Shown here: piece by piece, positions 22,830 to 36,600 of the stretch | How the letters are laid out: every line of letters starts with the position of its first letter | Position numbering within the stretch: position 1 is the stretch's first letter | Assembly: GCA_003342815.1 (NCBI GenBank) | Contig: PTEX01000012.1 | Location: 6,395,825 to 6,459,824, forward strand | Reading direction: 5' to 3' | Source of the DNA: Eudromia elegans | Lineage: Eukaryota; Chordata; Aves; Tinamiformes; Tinamidae | Length of the DNA: 64,000 nt | The notes under the pieces: generated by a model | Told to the model about the DNA's origin: nothing | The model's input: the letters and a program-made list of their open reading frames with translations, nothing else | Databases searched by the model: none | Position numbers and translations under genes: made by a program

Positions 22830-25800
22830 CTAACAAGTCAAGGAAAAGGAGAGGGACAAAATTGAAAAATCAGAACTAAAGACACTGACACTGAACAGAA
22901 CACAGCACAGAATGCTTAAAATAAAAGTGTGACTGAAAATTTAATACTTTTAACTGACAGATTTTTACGTGGAATAAACTACACTGATACTTGGTGGTTA
23001 TGATGCAGTTGATGAGAGTAAACTGAAAAATAATGAAATGCTAAAAAAAGCTATTGACCTACACATGAAGTTTGAGGTTAGTGATGACTGGCTGATGACA
23101 GATTACTACATAGTGAAATCAAAGCAATCCTGTCTAAGAGAGTCTAATGTTATTTGAAATCATGGCAAACTAAACACCAGAATATGACTCTGCAAGGCCA
23201 ATGCCAGAAAGTCCTTTATATTTTTTCTACCATTTTCTAGGAATGAAAGCAATGCGTAAACACTAAATCAATGGATTTGTCATTTACAGAACCGTGCAAT
23301 GTTATGGTCTCGTCCCTAATTTCTAGAAAACCAAAAAAAATCAAAAGACACATGGCTTAAGTTTTAGTATTCCATTGTAGAATACACTATAGAAGCTCTT
23401 TTATCCAAATAAATAAATTTTTTTTTCCCCTTTGAAGGAATCCACCCTGGTGGATCCCTTCTGCAAGATCAGGGTAATCAGATAAAAGAAGAACCTATAA
23501 ACAGAAATTCATTAATTGTAACAAAATGCCGCTACTGAATATAGAAACGGTAATACATCCACAGATTCATTACTACTGATAAAAGTTGACCTTAATTAGG
23601 TCATCTGTTGCAAAAGATGAACATCCATGTTATTGTCATATTAAACAAGTCTGTGTTATCATCAGAAATGAAAAAAAAAAATCAAAAACAGAAGGGGGGA
23701 ATGCTATGTTGAACTTGCTGCTATGGAAACGTAAATGTGCAGAAAGAAAATAGAAAGTGCTCCCGGTGCCTTTGAGTTGTGAGCCTGGGCTTGTTGAACA
23801 TTGTTTCATTCTTTCATATTTGCCCTCTCTCAAAGAGAGATCCCAAACTCTTAGTCTTCAGATGAGCAAACTCCAATAAACACTACCTTTGGAATTGCAT
23901 TCTTTAGAGAGACTGCTGCCTACTATTGATCTATCAGCATAATAATTAGGAAGAGATATTAAAGTAACTCCATCTGTACAGCACAGCTCCAAATTGCACA
24001 TAACTTAGAACTTAAAACTTAGAAATATTAGAAATACTATCAGGACTAAAATGTGAAAACAAAAACTATGACCTGCAGTTTTATAAATCTAAACTGCAGC
24101 TGCTGCTATGTAGACATGTAAAAGAAAATCCTGTCTTGTACAAATGCAAGCACTGTGCTTGACTTTGAAGACCACTAAGACGTATACGCTTTTCAGAAAT
24201 ATTTACAAAATTCAAACAATTCCAAAATGCAAAGAGGTCAGTATAATTTCTAACTAAGCTCAGTTGACAAGTGCAGTTACTAGTTCATGTTTATGATCAC
24301 GGAAGAGGACATTTGGACTTAGTACCTGAAACTTCTGTCCATTTTATTACAATTTAGACCTGTGATGATTGCTCTACCTCATTCTAACTTCGAGTTTTGC
24401 ATATTACCATATTTTAACACTCATGTGATATCTCACTGCTTCTTCTCTCAAATCAGACAAATAGGAAGATAGGATTGAAAAATATATGTTTCCCGAACTG
24501 CAAAAACAAGGCCATCTTTGGCCATGGAAGGCCATCTCTTCCATGACTGACCAAGCTTTCTTTTAACAGGAGATAAGCTTTCCTCCTTCTTCTCTCTGCC
24601 TGCAGCACTGGTTGGAGACTTTTCCTTCATGTGGCTCTGGGGTCAGGAGGAGGTTTGAAATCAACAAAGCTATGAGCTCATGGTGGAGAAGGACTAAGAA
24701 AAAAATATTTTCATCTTTTTTTCTTAAAGTATATTCCTTATATTGCAAAATAACCAAATTCTTTTCATTTTGAGATGTCAAACAACTAAGCATAGCTGCA
24801 TGTCTGGCAGAAGACAAGTGTGCAGCCAGAGTCCCAACCCAGGATGTTAACACCTTTGAGGAATTTTAACCACCAAGTCCGAAGATCTCTTCATACGACC
24901 TGGGAGCCCACCTGGACAGCTACAGACTCTGAGGCTCATAACCAAAAGCTGGGTTTCATCTGCACTACTTCACTGAGACAAAATGCCTTAATAACTTTCT
25001 ACAGGGGAGCATGTGTCGCTACTGGCCTGGCAGACCTCACTCTATGTTCTGTAGAATGTAAGACCTGTGTGACAGTTTTCTCTTACTCTGCATAGAAGGA
25101 TTAGCAAGACACATTCTGTGGTACTCAGCAAGTAGCATTCAAAGCATTTCACTGGGATATTTGGTTATAAATAGATTTGTGAAATTGTACATCTTAGACT
25201 GGATTAGAAATATGTGGACAAGAATTAACAATGTCTAACTCCCCTGAGATATCAGCATGACTCTTAATGCCCACTTTGCACTTTATATAGGAAAGAAATA
25301 ACCAATATTTGCCAGTAATAGAGAGGAAAGAAACATGCTTTGATGGAATACCAAAGCTGCTCTAACCCTGTTAAAACTCTGCTGCTGCTCCTGCTGCTAA
25401 TGTACCCACAAACTGTTGCTTTCACATCATCTGTTACTGTTGGCACTGCACATTTTATAAATTCTTGTGTCTTAGTAGAAAAAGAAAAAACAATTTCAAT
25501 CACACTGATGCAGAAAGCACCTGTACAGTACAGGTGCCATCAATTTTTTCTTTCTCTTGCTGAGCTGTAGGAACCAATCTAAACTTTTCTAATAGAACAA
25601 GTGGATTTAGACAGCTTGGAGACCTTGACTTTTGAACACCTGCTATCTCCATATTTTCTGCTCACTTCTTGTGGCACTCGTTCTTTTGGCTCTCTCATGA
25701 ACTAGTGAGCTACCCAAGAGTGGCAGAACACACTGCTGAACAATGCAAGGTGCATTTGAAGGTGATCATGGTGCCTGAACCAACAACAGCTCAACTACTG

Positions 25801-28800
25801 ACAATATATTCACTTCTAGCCCATTGCAAATATGAAATAATACATGCTGGCTTACATCACTCCTTCTTACGTCCAACCTTCTACTTACCAGATATCCACA
25901 AATTCTTGCCCCTCCTCTTTTACTGCCAACTTTCCACACCTGTTAAGCCTAGCCAGCAACTCCTTTCATTTGGTGCTGTCACCCCTTCTTCACTTCATCT
26001 TCCCACCAAGACAAAAATCCTCTGTGGAAAGAGGGGTGGTTTGATCTTTTAAACATGGAGGCATTTCTTGTGCTTCTCTCCTCACAGAAGAATTTCCTCA
26101 TCTTTTTTTTTCCTAGCAGAAAATTAATCAGCACCTTTCAGTGGTGAATACATCATCTTTTTGTCCTTTTTTTCTTCTAATTTTTCTCAGAGAGGTTTCC
26201 GACCTATGCACCCAATTCTTTATTGTCTCCTTTCACTCTTGTTATTTCTTCCCAAATTAATGCAAACCAGATCCCCGCAAAACAAGTGTACCTCTCTTGC
26301 CTGCAATTTTTACATAATTTTTCTTCATCTTTAAAATTCACTAAACGTGTTACTGTGCTAAATGTGTTTTACTATGACTGTGGTGTATGATTTCTGCCTC
26401 AGTTTCCCCTTCTCAATGCTTTCCTAATGCCGCCAATATAACTGTTTGCATTTCTGGTGACCTGTGTGCTAGAAAGATGGCATAAAGTGCTGAAGGGAGT
26501 CTTGTGAGCGGAGGAGTGGAGTGAAGGTGCAACTCATCTGCACAAGAACCAAGATGCGAGCGACTTCTGCTGGGAGTGACTGAATGGAAGTAGGCAGATG
26601 CACTATCCCATGTCCTTACTGCATGGAAGGAAGCAGCATACTTGACATCCAGACTACACATCCAGAGATGCTGAATGCTCCAATGTCGTCTCTTCTCAGG
26701 AAAATAAGTACCTTGTAGGATAAAGAAAGATTCAGCTACCAGCTGCCTCTTCTCCAGGGCAGGCAAGCAAATCACACCATGGGAGTGGGTACAAGGTGGC
26801 TCAATGAATCATGGCACTCTAGATCCTGGGATACATGCCGAGAACTGCGCTACTTGTCATGACCAGACAAAATGCCAGTGCAATGGCCAGGCAGGACGGC
26901 ACAGTACATGGGATCATGCTGTTCCAGGTTAGTCTGCCGCAGGTTGACTAACCCTCCCCTTGCTCACCCAATGGTCAGAACACAGTGAAAACAAAGCCAA
27001 AGAAAAGGTCAAATGATTCAGGTAAATTTACAGGTACTTATCTGAGTTCACCGTATAATCCAAACTTTTGGAAGTTCACTCCTTATGAACTAGCTCGGGC
27101 ATGGAAAAGTAGCAAAAGACACTCACTAGCCCATAGAAAATAAGAAATTTAACTCAACTTTTAAAAAATGACACAGAAGAAGAGTTTTGCACTATACCCT
27201 TCTTTTGTAGGATCCCAACCCAGGGATTTTATGAGGAAGAATATAAGTTGAATGCAGGATTGTAACATGCATATTTTCAGCTTAAGAAAAAAGAAATACC
27301 ACATCCAAATCCAAAACAAGGTTATTCTGCTCCATATGCATATGTAGATAACTGTTTTTTTACTCACAGTAAAGCAGTCATGGCTTCCAGTTATCCCATA
27401 TCATTTTCCTTTAATAAGCACGTAAAATATATTAGGCTCAACTCACCTTTACTTTCATATCATTGTAACCCCCTTAATCTCAGTGAAGCCACTTTCATTG
27501 AGGTAGTATAAAAGAAAGGAGAATGAAAAAATTTGGATTTTTATCAGTGCAAAATATCTTGCTGATTCAGGGGACTCATCTTTTACCACTTAGTACACAT
27601 GGACATTGACCACAGCCTATGTAGGCAGACTTAAGCTAGTCCGAAGCCAGTTAGTTTGAGACGTACCCACAGAGCAGGTGTACTGGCACAAAACTCAACA
27701 TTGTTAACATTATTTCAGCATTACTCAGCTTCTTGGGCAGGTTTCTGAGGTTTCATAGGGTAGCTACTCTGTTAACACCATCCCAACCAGCCCATTCATC
27801 GCTACTGAAACAAGCTGAAGTTACTCCAGCCACTGGATCCAGGCTACATTTACATGATCCATGAAAGATACTGGACTTCCAGCTTGTATTTGTTTCTTCA
27901 GCTTTCTGTGTAATCGGAGGGGAAATGGACAGAACTGACACTACAGTTCGAGTGACTTCTCAGGCTTTCCTTCTAAGCAAAAAGACTTTGATGAAGCCCA
28001 TAAAAGTGAAGTGGGGTGTTGTGTCAGCTCTGTTCACTGCTTTCTAGCCCCATTGAATGAAACAACCTAAGAAGACAAACAGAAATGTACACTGGAGCTT
28101 CATGGTCACAATAACATCAATATCCCTGTGTAGTCTGCATGGTTGGAATGAGATTTCTTCTTGCAGTATTTGTCATTAATAATTCAAGAAAAAAATGCAG
28201 TTGCAAGAAAAGACATGCTGGATACTGCAAAATACTTACTGGTGCCTAATTGCTGCAGAAATTACTCAGGAAAAGTCCTCTTAAAGTAGAAAACAGCAAT
28301 TTTAAGCTACTAAGGGCATTAAAATATGTGATTATTTGTTGATTGAGAAAAAGGAAAAAAAAGAAAAATATTAAGTTGCCAAAGGATTGCTCTTATGTGC
28401 ATCTTAGTGTTTATTAAAATGTGCCAATGTATGTTTGGTATTTCATGTAGCTCTCTTTATGTTGATTCTTCTTTTTTTCCACCATTTTCAGTCTGCCTTT
28501 CAGATTCCCACCCATTCATATAAACCTAAAGTAAACAGCACAAAATCTTGATTACTGAATGAAACCCAAAGCCTCTCTTTCTAGTTAATTAATTATATAA
28601 AAATCAGGCTTTATAAATGAGCCAATTCAACACTTAAGGCTTCTGTATAAACAGAAAAACATGAGAATTGCAAAAAAGGAAAAAAAATCTACTAAATATA
28701 AGAATGGTTAGCCATATAAATAGCCAGAAATATTCCTTGGCAAAAGAGAAAACATATATGATATCATAGATAAATCAGAATAATATGTCATACACTCTCA

Positions 28801-29571
28801 AACACATTTTTAATTTTTACCTGATTAGAAAGTAGGAGGAAAGAAAAAATTGCCATTATATGGCTTAAAGAAGTCGATACTGCCTGAACTTAGTTTTAAC
28901 TGCATGCATACCTGAGAGTATAGAGGCCAAACATGATAGCCACGCTACTGAAGATTTGTTTTTAGCTTTGTATTTTTCTACAAGAAAGCTGCCATCAGAA
29001 AAAAAAATCACACTGTTTGTAATCCTCATGGGATTTCACATTTGTCTTTGTGATTACACAATAGGAGAACAATTTAAAAAAGCCTCCTAAGTATGTACTG
29101 CAAGTACGTAGAGCAAATTTTCTCCAATTGCCTTGCACAAATGATCCCAGATTTGGTTTTATAGCATTTTAGGGAATGAAAATAATTGTTGTTTCATGAG
29201 CATGATGCATGAAAACATCAGAGAGAACTATAACTATTTCCCTTAACCTCCTTCCCTATTTCCTTAAAACAGAATTACTGTAAACTAAAATCTTCCCGGA
29301 TTAATTAATATTTTGAAAATCTGTGACTCCTTTATAAATCCACTGTAGGTACAAATAACTATTCTACCTGTGGCCAAAACGGCAAGAATTACGAGCACAT
29401 CCCTGGGGACATTGCCGGGAAATACTGACTTGCGGTACATACTTAGCAGGAAACCTCTTCTCCTCCTCGGGCCAGCTTGAGAGCACGTTAGTTTTGCCTT
29501 CGAAGGGAGGAGGGCTCTGGATGCGAATGGCAGCCGGGGCTCTGAACGGCACCTATTTCTCAGGACAGTAC
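22830..29571 (-). other. PPFIA2: PPFIA2 intron between exon 4 and the candidate cassette exon
   Basis: A 6.7-kb intron. Its last 35 bases form the polypyrimidine tract of the cassette exon. It includes a 21-bp palindrome of two CACCTG boxes at 25,517-25,537, and mixed-composition stretches at about 24,450-25,100 and 26,400-26,970 with chance frames of up to about 125 codons. No known repeat family recognised. Confidence 0.8.
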
Positions 29572-29706
29572 CTTGGTGAGGGCCGCGATCCTCTGCGCCA
29601 GCTCGGCCTCCACCTCGGGCAGCGTTTCGGCCTTCCGCATAGTCTGCTGCAGCTTCTGCTCCGCCAGCTCCAGGCGCTCCTGCAGCTGCCTGTTTTTCTC
29701 TTCCAA
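29572..29706 (-). CDS. PPFIA2: PPFIA2 coding exon 4 of window (coiled coil)
   Basis: This 135-nt exon encodes 45 residues, phase 0/0, from [18 protein letters not shown] to [10 protein letters not shown]. It is clearly more GC- and CpG-rich than the other exons (GGCCGCGATC, CACCTCGGGC). The first codon is TTG (Leu), where the mammalian protein as I recall it has Met. The acceptor is GGCCTTCAG and the donor is AAG|GTACTG. In another frame the same strand stays open for 154 codons across the exon, which reflects base composition and not a second gene. Confidence 0.94.
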
Positions 29707-31478
29707 CTGAAGGCCAAAGATAGAAAGAACCATACATAAAGAGGCACAATTAAGATCCTCCTTCCTTAGCTATCAAGGGGGCAACCAAAATCACTGCAGG
29801 CAGAGGTGTTCCCCATCCTGAAAGCACTGGGGCAAGCAGTTGTACTTGGGGAGAGCTCAGCCACGTATGTGGCTAAGAAAAGGTGGTGTAAAACAGCATC
29901 AGTGACGGTGAACGAAAAGCCTCTTGATCTACATGCTGTTTAGATAAACAGAACGAAGATGTTGGTGCTGGTAAAACAAGGGTTTTTATACGTCTGACTC
30001 AGAAATACATAGGAATTAAAATGAGAAAAGAGGAACAATTCTGAAAGAATAAATTGCCAGCAGGTTTTCTGAACAAACTGCCAAATGCATTTTTTTTGAA
30101 CAACTGCCAATAATATATTAGGTGACATTAAATCTGACAATTGTTGCTCAGCTAATTCATTCACAACCATATCAGGGTTGAAGAGATATTGTTTGTTGTA
30201 AGCCTATAATTAGACCTCACTTTACATCAGTAAAATTGCTTAATCCTTGATAACCATCAAAGAAAAGTAAGACTTCAAAATCTTTTGACAACTGAAGGGT
30301 CTTCTGGCCTAATGAGATGTACTACCTGATTAAAAATTCATGGACAGCTTAGTTTTACCCACGCCTCTGTTCACTCCATGTAATAAAAGCCATAATGAAA
30401 GAGGAGTGCGCTTGTAGATTGTTTTGTTTTAATCCTTCAAAAGCATTAAAAGCAGGCTTTTCATACTGCAATGCTGCAACTGAACTTTAGGTCTTTCTTG
30501 TATGTATTCTAAGCCTAGTTCTATTAATCACTGTTTTGAGTAGGTAGTTCTGACAGCGCACAATGACTCATGATGGCAGCAATAAAACCTTTACAGAGAC
30601 ATGCAGCTATATTTTTTCTTTTTTTTTTAATGATTAAAGATGTATCTTAAAATAGTCAAAATAATTTGGTAGAAATCAGAGAGGTTGTGTTCTGATGCTT
30701 TAATTTTGCTGAACGTATGTATACATAGACAAAGGAATGGGTGTAAATGTATCTGCATACATTTACAGAAACAGGTTATCAGATCATACAAACCTATTTC
30801 CCAGGTAACATCTTATTTTGCTTGAAGACATGATAGGTGGAAAAGAATAAGTCTTTGATACTGAGAAAGAGGAGCAATTTCATCTTTTACAGTTTAAATA
30901 ATATTCACTTCATGTTAGCTTTCTGTTCGCACCATATTTCTGAAATTTTAAACAATGTTTTTCTGTTCATTTTACAATAGAGCTTTTGGAATCACCCTGG
31001 AGACAAAGTGCCATGAGAGAAAACTGCATAATCAGTTTATACTCTTTTATAAAGGTATTCATAGATCGTTCTGTCATCTCTGTAAAATCTTTTCAAGTAT
31101 TATTGGTGCATAGAAATCATGATGACCTATTTTACATAAATTTTGGTCATTCCTGCAAAAGAAACCTTTTTTTTTTTTTTCATGTTTATGCCTTTCTATT
31201 CTGAATCTGTTTTTTATATATATATATATCTATATATATATATCTATATTATCTATATATATATCTATATCTATCTTAAGAAAGCATTATATAAGAAACC
31301 TTTCACTTAGGGGATAAGCTGATGTGTATTTGTGCAAGACTGTTAGAAATCACGATCATTGAACGGTGCTGAATGCACACGGTAGTTTGGTGTTCATGGT
31401 TACAGTATCTGATGTGACCCCTTTTTGTGTCTTAATTTTCACGTTGCATGAAGAAAGTGACTGATGCAAATACGGAAC
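29707..31478 (-). other. PPFIA2: PPFIA2 intron between exons 3 and 4
   Basis: A 1.8-kb intron containing the compound AT microsatellite at 31,216-31,276. No other feature seen. Confidence 0.9.
31216..31276. repeat. (AT)n with ATCTAT interruptions
   Basis: Alternating TA runs are broken by regular TC/CTAT steps, a degenerate compound microsatellite. It lies about 200 bases downstream, in transcript terms, of the weak donor of exon 3. Confidence 0.9.
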
Positions 31479-31625
31479 CTGACGCAGGATGGCTTCCTTG
31501 TTTGCCAGTTCGTTTTCCAGCTTATCGTTCATGTCGTGTATGGAGGTGGATTCTCTCTGTGCACTGAGGTAGCGCTTCTCCAGAGTAGTGATTCTTTCTT
31601 CCATATCTTCTTTTTGTGCCATTGC
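31479..31625 (-). CDS. PPFIA2: PPFIA2 coding exon 3 of window (coiled coil)
   Basis: This 147-nt exon encodes 49 residues, phase 0/0, from [18 protein letters not shown] to ANKEAILRQ, a highly conserved part of the coiled coil. The acceptor is TTGTTAG|GC. The donor reads CAG|GTTCCG, which matches consensus only at the exon end and the invariant GT. The boundary is fixed by the protein match (AILRQ then EEKNRQ) and by the frame of the next exon, so it is well supported despite the poor donor. Confidence 0.94.
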
Positions 31626-33457
31626 CTAACAATAAAAATAATAATTAAATTACAGTCCCACATAGTCTTACACTGGTTTAATCTTTATGCTAACAGTAGA
31701 GAGAGATGTAAATTATGCACAACAGCAATTTTTCTGTTTTAAACAGAACTTACTCTCTTTAAGATTTCTTAAAAGGAGATACTTGAAGTGGTCACTTTTT
31801 ATAGCACCTACATATTTCTCTGTGAAGTGAACATAACAACCCCAGCTCACATTTATCTGCTTTTTAAACAAAGGCAGACTTGGTCAGAATATTGATATAA
31901 TCACATAATAATATGAATATCGCAGCGTGGTAATGTGGGAACTTTTGTGCCAAAGTACATCTAACAAGCAGCACATAACGTCTCAAATTGCTGGAAAATA
32001 AATGACCAAATGCTAGATATATGACATATGTTATATGGGTAACATATCCATATGTCATGGATATATCTATTTAAATCCTCTGCTGTTTTTATAATATTCT
32101 ATAATATTGGCTCAATGAAGACAATAACTTTAGCTTAGATTATTCATCAGTAATGAAACAGATTTTCCACTTCAATTTGTTTTATTGAAAGCAGAAAGTT
32201 TTATTAGTTTTAAACTACTGCATTTTAAAAGAACTTTCATGTTAGCACATAGTCTTTTACAATGAAAATATTTACATATGAGCACATCTTGCCATATGTG
32301 TTGTGTTATATTATGAAAGCAGTGATGTTGATATAAGTAAGATTTAAGTGAGAAACCACGAATAAACAGATTCAAATAGCTAGTCCTAAGATCATATTTT
32401 CCATATGACTGAATAAAAGAAATTCCGTAAAGAATTAACCAAGTAGTTATTACTTAAAAGAAGTTAGTTTGTGTGTTTTTTTTTTTTTTCTGTATACCCA
32501 TCATTTTCTGCACTGGGAAAAGATGCACTTTCTGCATGTTTTGTGGCCCTTTGAAAAAATATGAAAAAGCACCTCCACCCTTGTAAATGCCTTTTATAGG
32601 CAGATTTCGTAGTGATGTTTGGCAATTATTGTACATGCTACATCTATTAGTGGTCACTCAAATTAGGAAGCAAATGGATGAAAGGACACAAGTTACTGGA
32701 ATGGGGAAAGAAACAAATGGCAGACAAAGTGCCCAGGGAACAAGAGCGTTCATTAGAAGGTAGATGATAACTGGGATGATAGAAAGCTTAGTGAAGGGAA
32801 ACTATATTAAGTTTATAAAATGGATAAAATAGTGAAAATAGAGTAAATAGATGTAAATCTACTTTTAGGCTGTGTCAGGTAATGGAAGTTCTGCAGGAAA
32901 ATTTCTTCCAGAATATTAGAAAGAGCAGCTTAGCTTTATAAATATATACACACGTTCACCTCTACTGTAGAAAGCAGTGTAAGAAGGAGATAGCAAGAAC
33001 ATCCACATAGAATTGACTCCATATATAAGAGCTATTCTGGATCATACTACAGAAATTTAGGATAGGAAAAGAAAAAGAAAATGGAAATATATTTCCATGC
33101 AAGACATGGACATTTCCTGATGTTTCCACACAACGCAGCCAAAATTTTGAAACTGATTTGTTGAAAGGGGAAAGCATATTAGTGTAAGGTTGCTGAAATG
33201 ATTAAATATGACAATAGATTACATAAAAAAGTGTTTTATAAAAATAACCATCTTTTTAAAAATAATTTTTATTTAAAAATTATCAATATAACCAGTGCAT
33301 CTGTTAAATAGAGTTGTGTGTTTACTACGTACAAAGACTTTTCCTATGTCAGCACTAGACTTTTGCTTCCCATCTTTATTGACCCTGATCAAACTGTACC
33401 AAATAGGAAAGAACCAACTGCCAAGCAGTGTGAGGTGAAGTGTGATGAAGCCCTTAC
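31626..33457 (-). other. PPFIA2: PPFIA2 intron between exons 2 and 3
   Basis: A 1.8-kb intron. A 10-bp inverted repeat (ATGACATATG at 32,021-32,030 with CATATGTCAT at 32,049-32,058) with further partial pairing inside forms an AT-rich hairpin. Confidence 0.9.
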
Positions 33458-33679
33458 CTCTCTGATGTCTCTCTGGTATTTACTGTTCATTTCTTCAGTT
33501 TTAATGAGCTCCTTCCGGGCAGTCTCTGCCTCCTGCTCCACCTCTCCCACTCGGGATGACAGCGCAGCCAGACGCTCCTTCATTTGTGCCATTTCATAGT
33601 TTTGCTTTTCGAGCAGCTCCTGGAGTTCCACGACTTGACTGGCATCATCATTTGAGTCTATAGAGCCGTTAGACAGGCG
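33458..33679 (-). CDS. PPFIA2: PPFIA2 coding exon 2 of window (coiled coil)
   Basis: This 222-nt exon encodes 74 residues, phase 0/0, from RLSNGSIDSND to SKYQRDIRE. Charged heptads run through VELQELLEKQNYEMAQMKER and SRVGEVEQEAETARKE, as expected for the dimerising coiled coil of liprin-alpha. The acceptor is TAACAG and the donor is GAG|GTAAGG, both good matches to consensus. An ATG inside the exon opens an apparent 80-residue frame that runs into the intron. That is a shadow of the exon and not a separate gene. Confidence 0.95.
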
Positions 33680-36600
33680 CTGTTAACAGAAAAGCGACAT
33701 TATTATCCTTTTTTTAAATGTAGACTATCTCAAGAATATCTAAACAGAAGGTTATTTCAAATATAACAGGGGCAATGAGGAGAAAAAAAAAACTCAAAAC
33801 CAAAAAACACAATAACTTGAACTATACATAAGGCAGGTGTAATTATGAAAAAAAAATATTGAAGGGATTATGTTGGCATTAACAGCAGAATGCTATACAA
33901 GAACAGCATCAGTTCAACATTATAGCCATTCAAGTACAAACTGCAACAATACTACTACTAAAAAGCACCAAACAGCATATATGTACCTTAGCTAAACTAA
34001 TACACCACTTAAACTTACTCAAAGTCCTTTTCACTTGCAAAATAGGCCACACTGTAGACAGGAAATAACACTTTAATAAATCACAATTCACTGTACCAGA
34101 AAGAAGAGTCTAGTCAATGTACTGGTTAAATCTACATTAGAAAAAAGTCCAGCTAATGCACTCTGTACACTGCTGAAAGCACTCGAATGAATAATTATTT
34201 AAAAAAAAAAAAAAAGAAACAGGACACTTGAATTTGAAATATGATTTCAGGAATATGATTTATATTGCATATAAATGATACAGAAATAATTTATATTTTT
34301 CTTCAAAAAAAGAAAAAGAAAAAAAAAGAGTAGGTAGGACTTACAGTCAATTCTTTATCAGTATAAATAGCCACACTAAACCTTTTCAAACATGGTCTAG
34401 GTCCTGTTTTGGCATAGATTTAGTCATTTAATTGAAAAACAACACAAAACAAAGCCTAAGATAATTTGTTTTTGAACTATATCATGGAATGATAAAAATC
34501 AAAGTCAAAACTGTCTTTAACTTTTTTAATCAGAGGCAATTTTATCATGTTAAGGCTATCTACAGTTTATTCTCATAAATTCAGTGTAACTGTTATTTTA
34601 TATAGGTCTCTGACCTCTAAGTACATCAGAGAAGAATATTGTTCCAAAAATGTCTCTGTTGTGTTTCAGATGATTGGTATATAGCAACATATAGATGAAA
34701 TATGCCTAGTGAGGGCCCAGGTTAAAAGAAGCACCATTAGTGCTTTTGTATCATCATTGCCAAGATACACCTATACTTAAATCTACTGACAAATTCAAAG
34801 AACAATTTGTTCAATGGTTCTAACAGTATTATTTCCCAAATCAGTCATAAAATGAACCCTGATCAGGACTATCAGCACCTCTCTGGATCACTGAATAAAT
34901 TTATTTTACTATAAACACTCATTCCATTAAATAACAGCTCCAAAATTGCTTTTGGTACACCACCTAATTATATTATCTTGATTTTTTTTTCTTAGTTGCT
35001 GAACCAACACTGATCTACTTGAAGGATGCAATACTAAAGGGACAAAAGCAACTTAAAATCTTAGGAACATTAGGTTTGCTAGCTGGATAGTGTTGTTATT
35101 CTCCTTGAAAGAAATCCAATTCATATTCTGTGATCACATATGTAAATAAAACAGTATTCAAACAAGATAAAACATTTTAACCATAACACTTTATTCCATT
35201 GTGTAAATAAAAAGATTTGTCTGAAGTTTATGGCTATTATATCTTATGGTTTTAACCACATATAGCAGTTGTGACAGTTGAATAAATGCTAGTGGATGTT
35301 TAGTTTGCCCTACAGTTTTCTAAACAGCAGCCCTTGAATTGCAACTAAGTGAGAGTAAAGCAAATATCAGGTATGAAAATCAGTAACGTGATTATGTGCT
35401 CCATATGCTATAAACATTTTGAAACAGCAGCCGTGGGTATGTAGGAGGTGTATGTTCACTGGTTTCAGAAATGCAGCTTTCTGTTAACCAAACTTTTATG
35501 TCTAAAGAGACCGATAAATAAAAATATACAAAAATTTTTTAAAAAGTTTAAGATATAAAATTTCTTTGCTTGCTGATTCCTAAGATTTATGCAAATAGAG
35601 ATAAAAACATATGCACAATTAATCCATCACCAATAAACAAATGCTATGATTGCCAATCATGTATAAATGTATTTTGATTTATGCACATAAACACCCCTCC
35701 TAATTATTTGAATAACTTTTGGGGCAAACTGTTTAATCCCACCAGCTGTTCACATTTGCTTTAGACTGTTCCTGTATTCATATATACAGCTGGTTGATAT
35801 CTGAAAGTTTCCAACTTTCAAAAAATGTCTGCATTTTTATTTTTCTTAATTTGACTAGGATAAAACATACCCTTCTCTACCATTGTGAGTAAAATACTAA
35901 CATAAAAAGTTATCTTTAGAATTTTGAAATATACTTTCATAAATTTCATAGGTTTTGATTGCTTATTTTGCTAGCATGAAGCTGAAAAGGAAAGCAATGA
36001 TCTAAAAGATACAAGAAGATCCATAAAAAAGGAGGAAGTTGAGCTCAGGTCCAACATGGAATTGTTTTCAGAAAACATCACAATCAGAATATTTAGAAAA
36101 GGCTAAAATAAGAAAGAATGCTTTTAAAGTAACAGAATAGTATTGTTGCAGTAGCTCAAAGAGACTCTGCTTTGGTCTGCCTCCAGGTATGACACCATGT
36201 CCCATCTGCCATGAGCTGATGGATATAACATTGATGGTGACTGGACTGTGAGACGCACCTTTTGCTCATATTCTAGGATTGCAGCTCAACCCAAAATGAA
36301 GTGATTCAGCAGTACTGCTTTGTGAGACCTTTCTCTCTCCTAAAGCAGGTGCTAGATGCTGCTCTATAAAATGTGGCTGAAATTGTGCTCAGAAGTTACA
36401 AGAACTACTGATATGGCAGGCAAGATATGAAAGCCTTCCTATACTGCATACACAATATATGGAATTTCCATGGTTTAAATCACTTCCCAAGTATTCTGGA
36501 AATAATTACACAAACAACAGTTGTAGTAAAATTCCCACCTAGCCTATGTTTAGACTCTAAGAAGACTAAGATAACTTCTGTGAAAAATATTCACGTAGAA

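Noticed and set aside
25669-26052. 127-codon plus-strand frame
   Set aside because: Begins with TTG, has no recognisable domain, and the residue pattern looks like chance; no splice or promoter context.
26413-26775. 120-codon minus-strand frame in the sense direction of PPFIA2
   Set aside because: No liprin similarity, no convincing acceptor or donor in phase, and no domain.
29285-29749. 154-codon minus-strand frame across exon 4
   Set aside because: Out of frame with the liprin reading; arises because the exon is GC-rich.
32021-32058. AT-rich hairpin as a microRNA precursor
   Set aside because: Total stem is too short and too AT-rich for a Drosha substrate.
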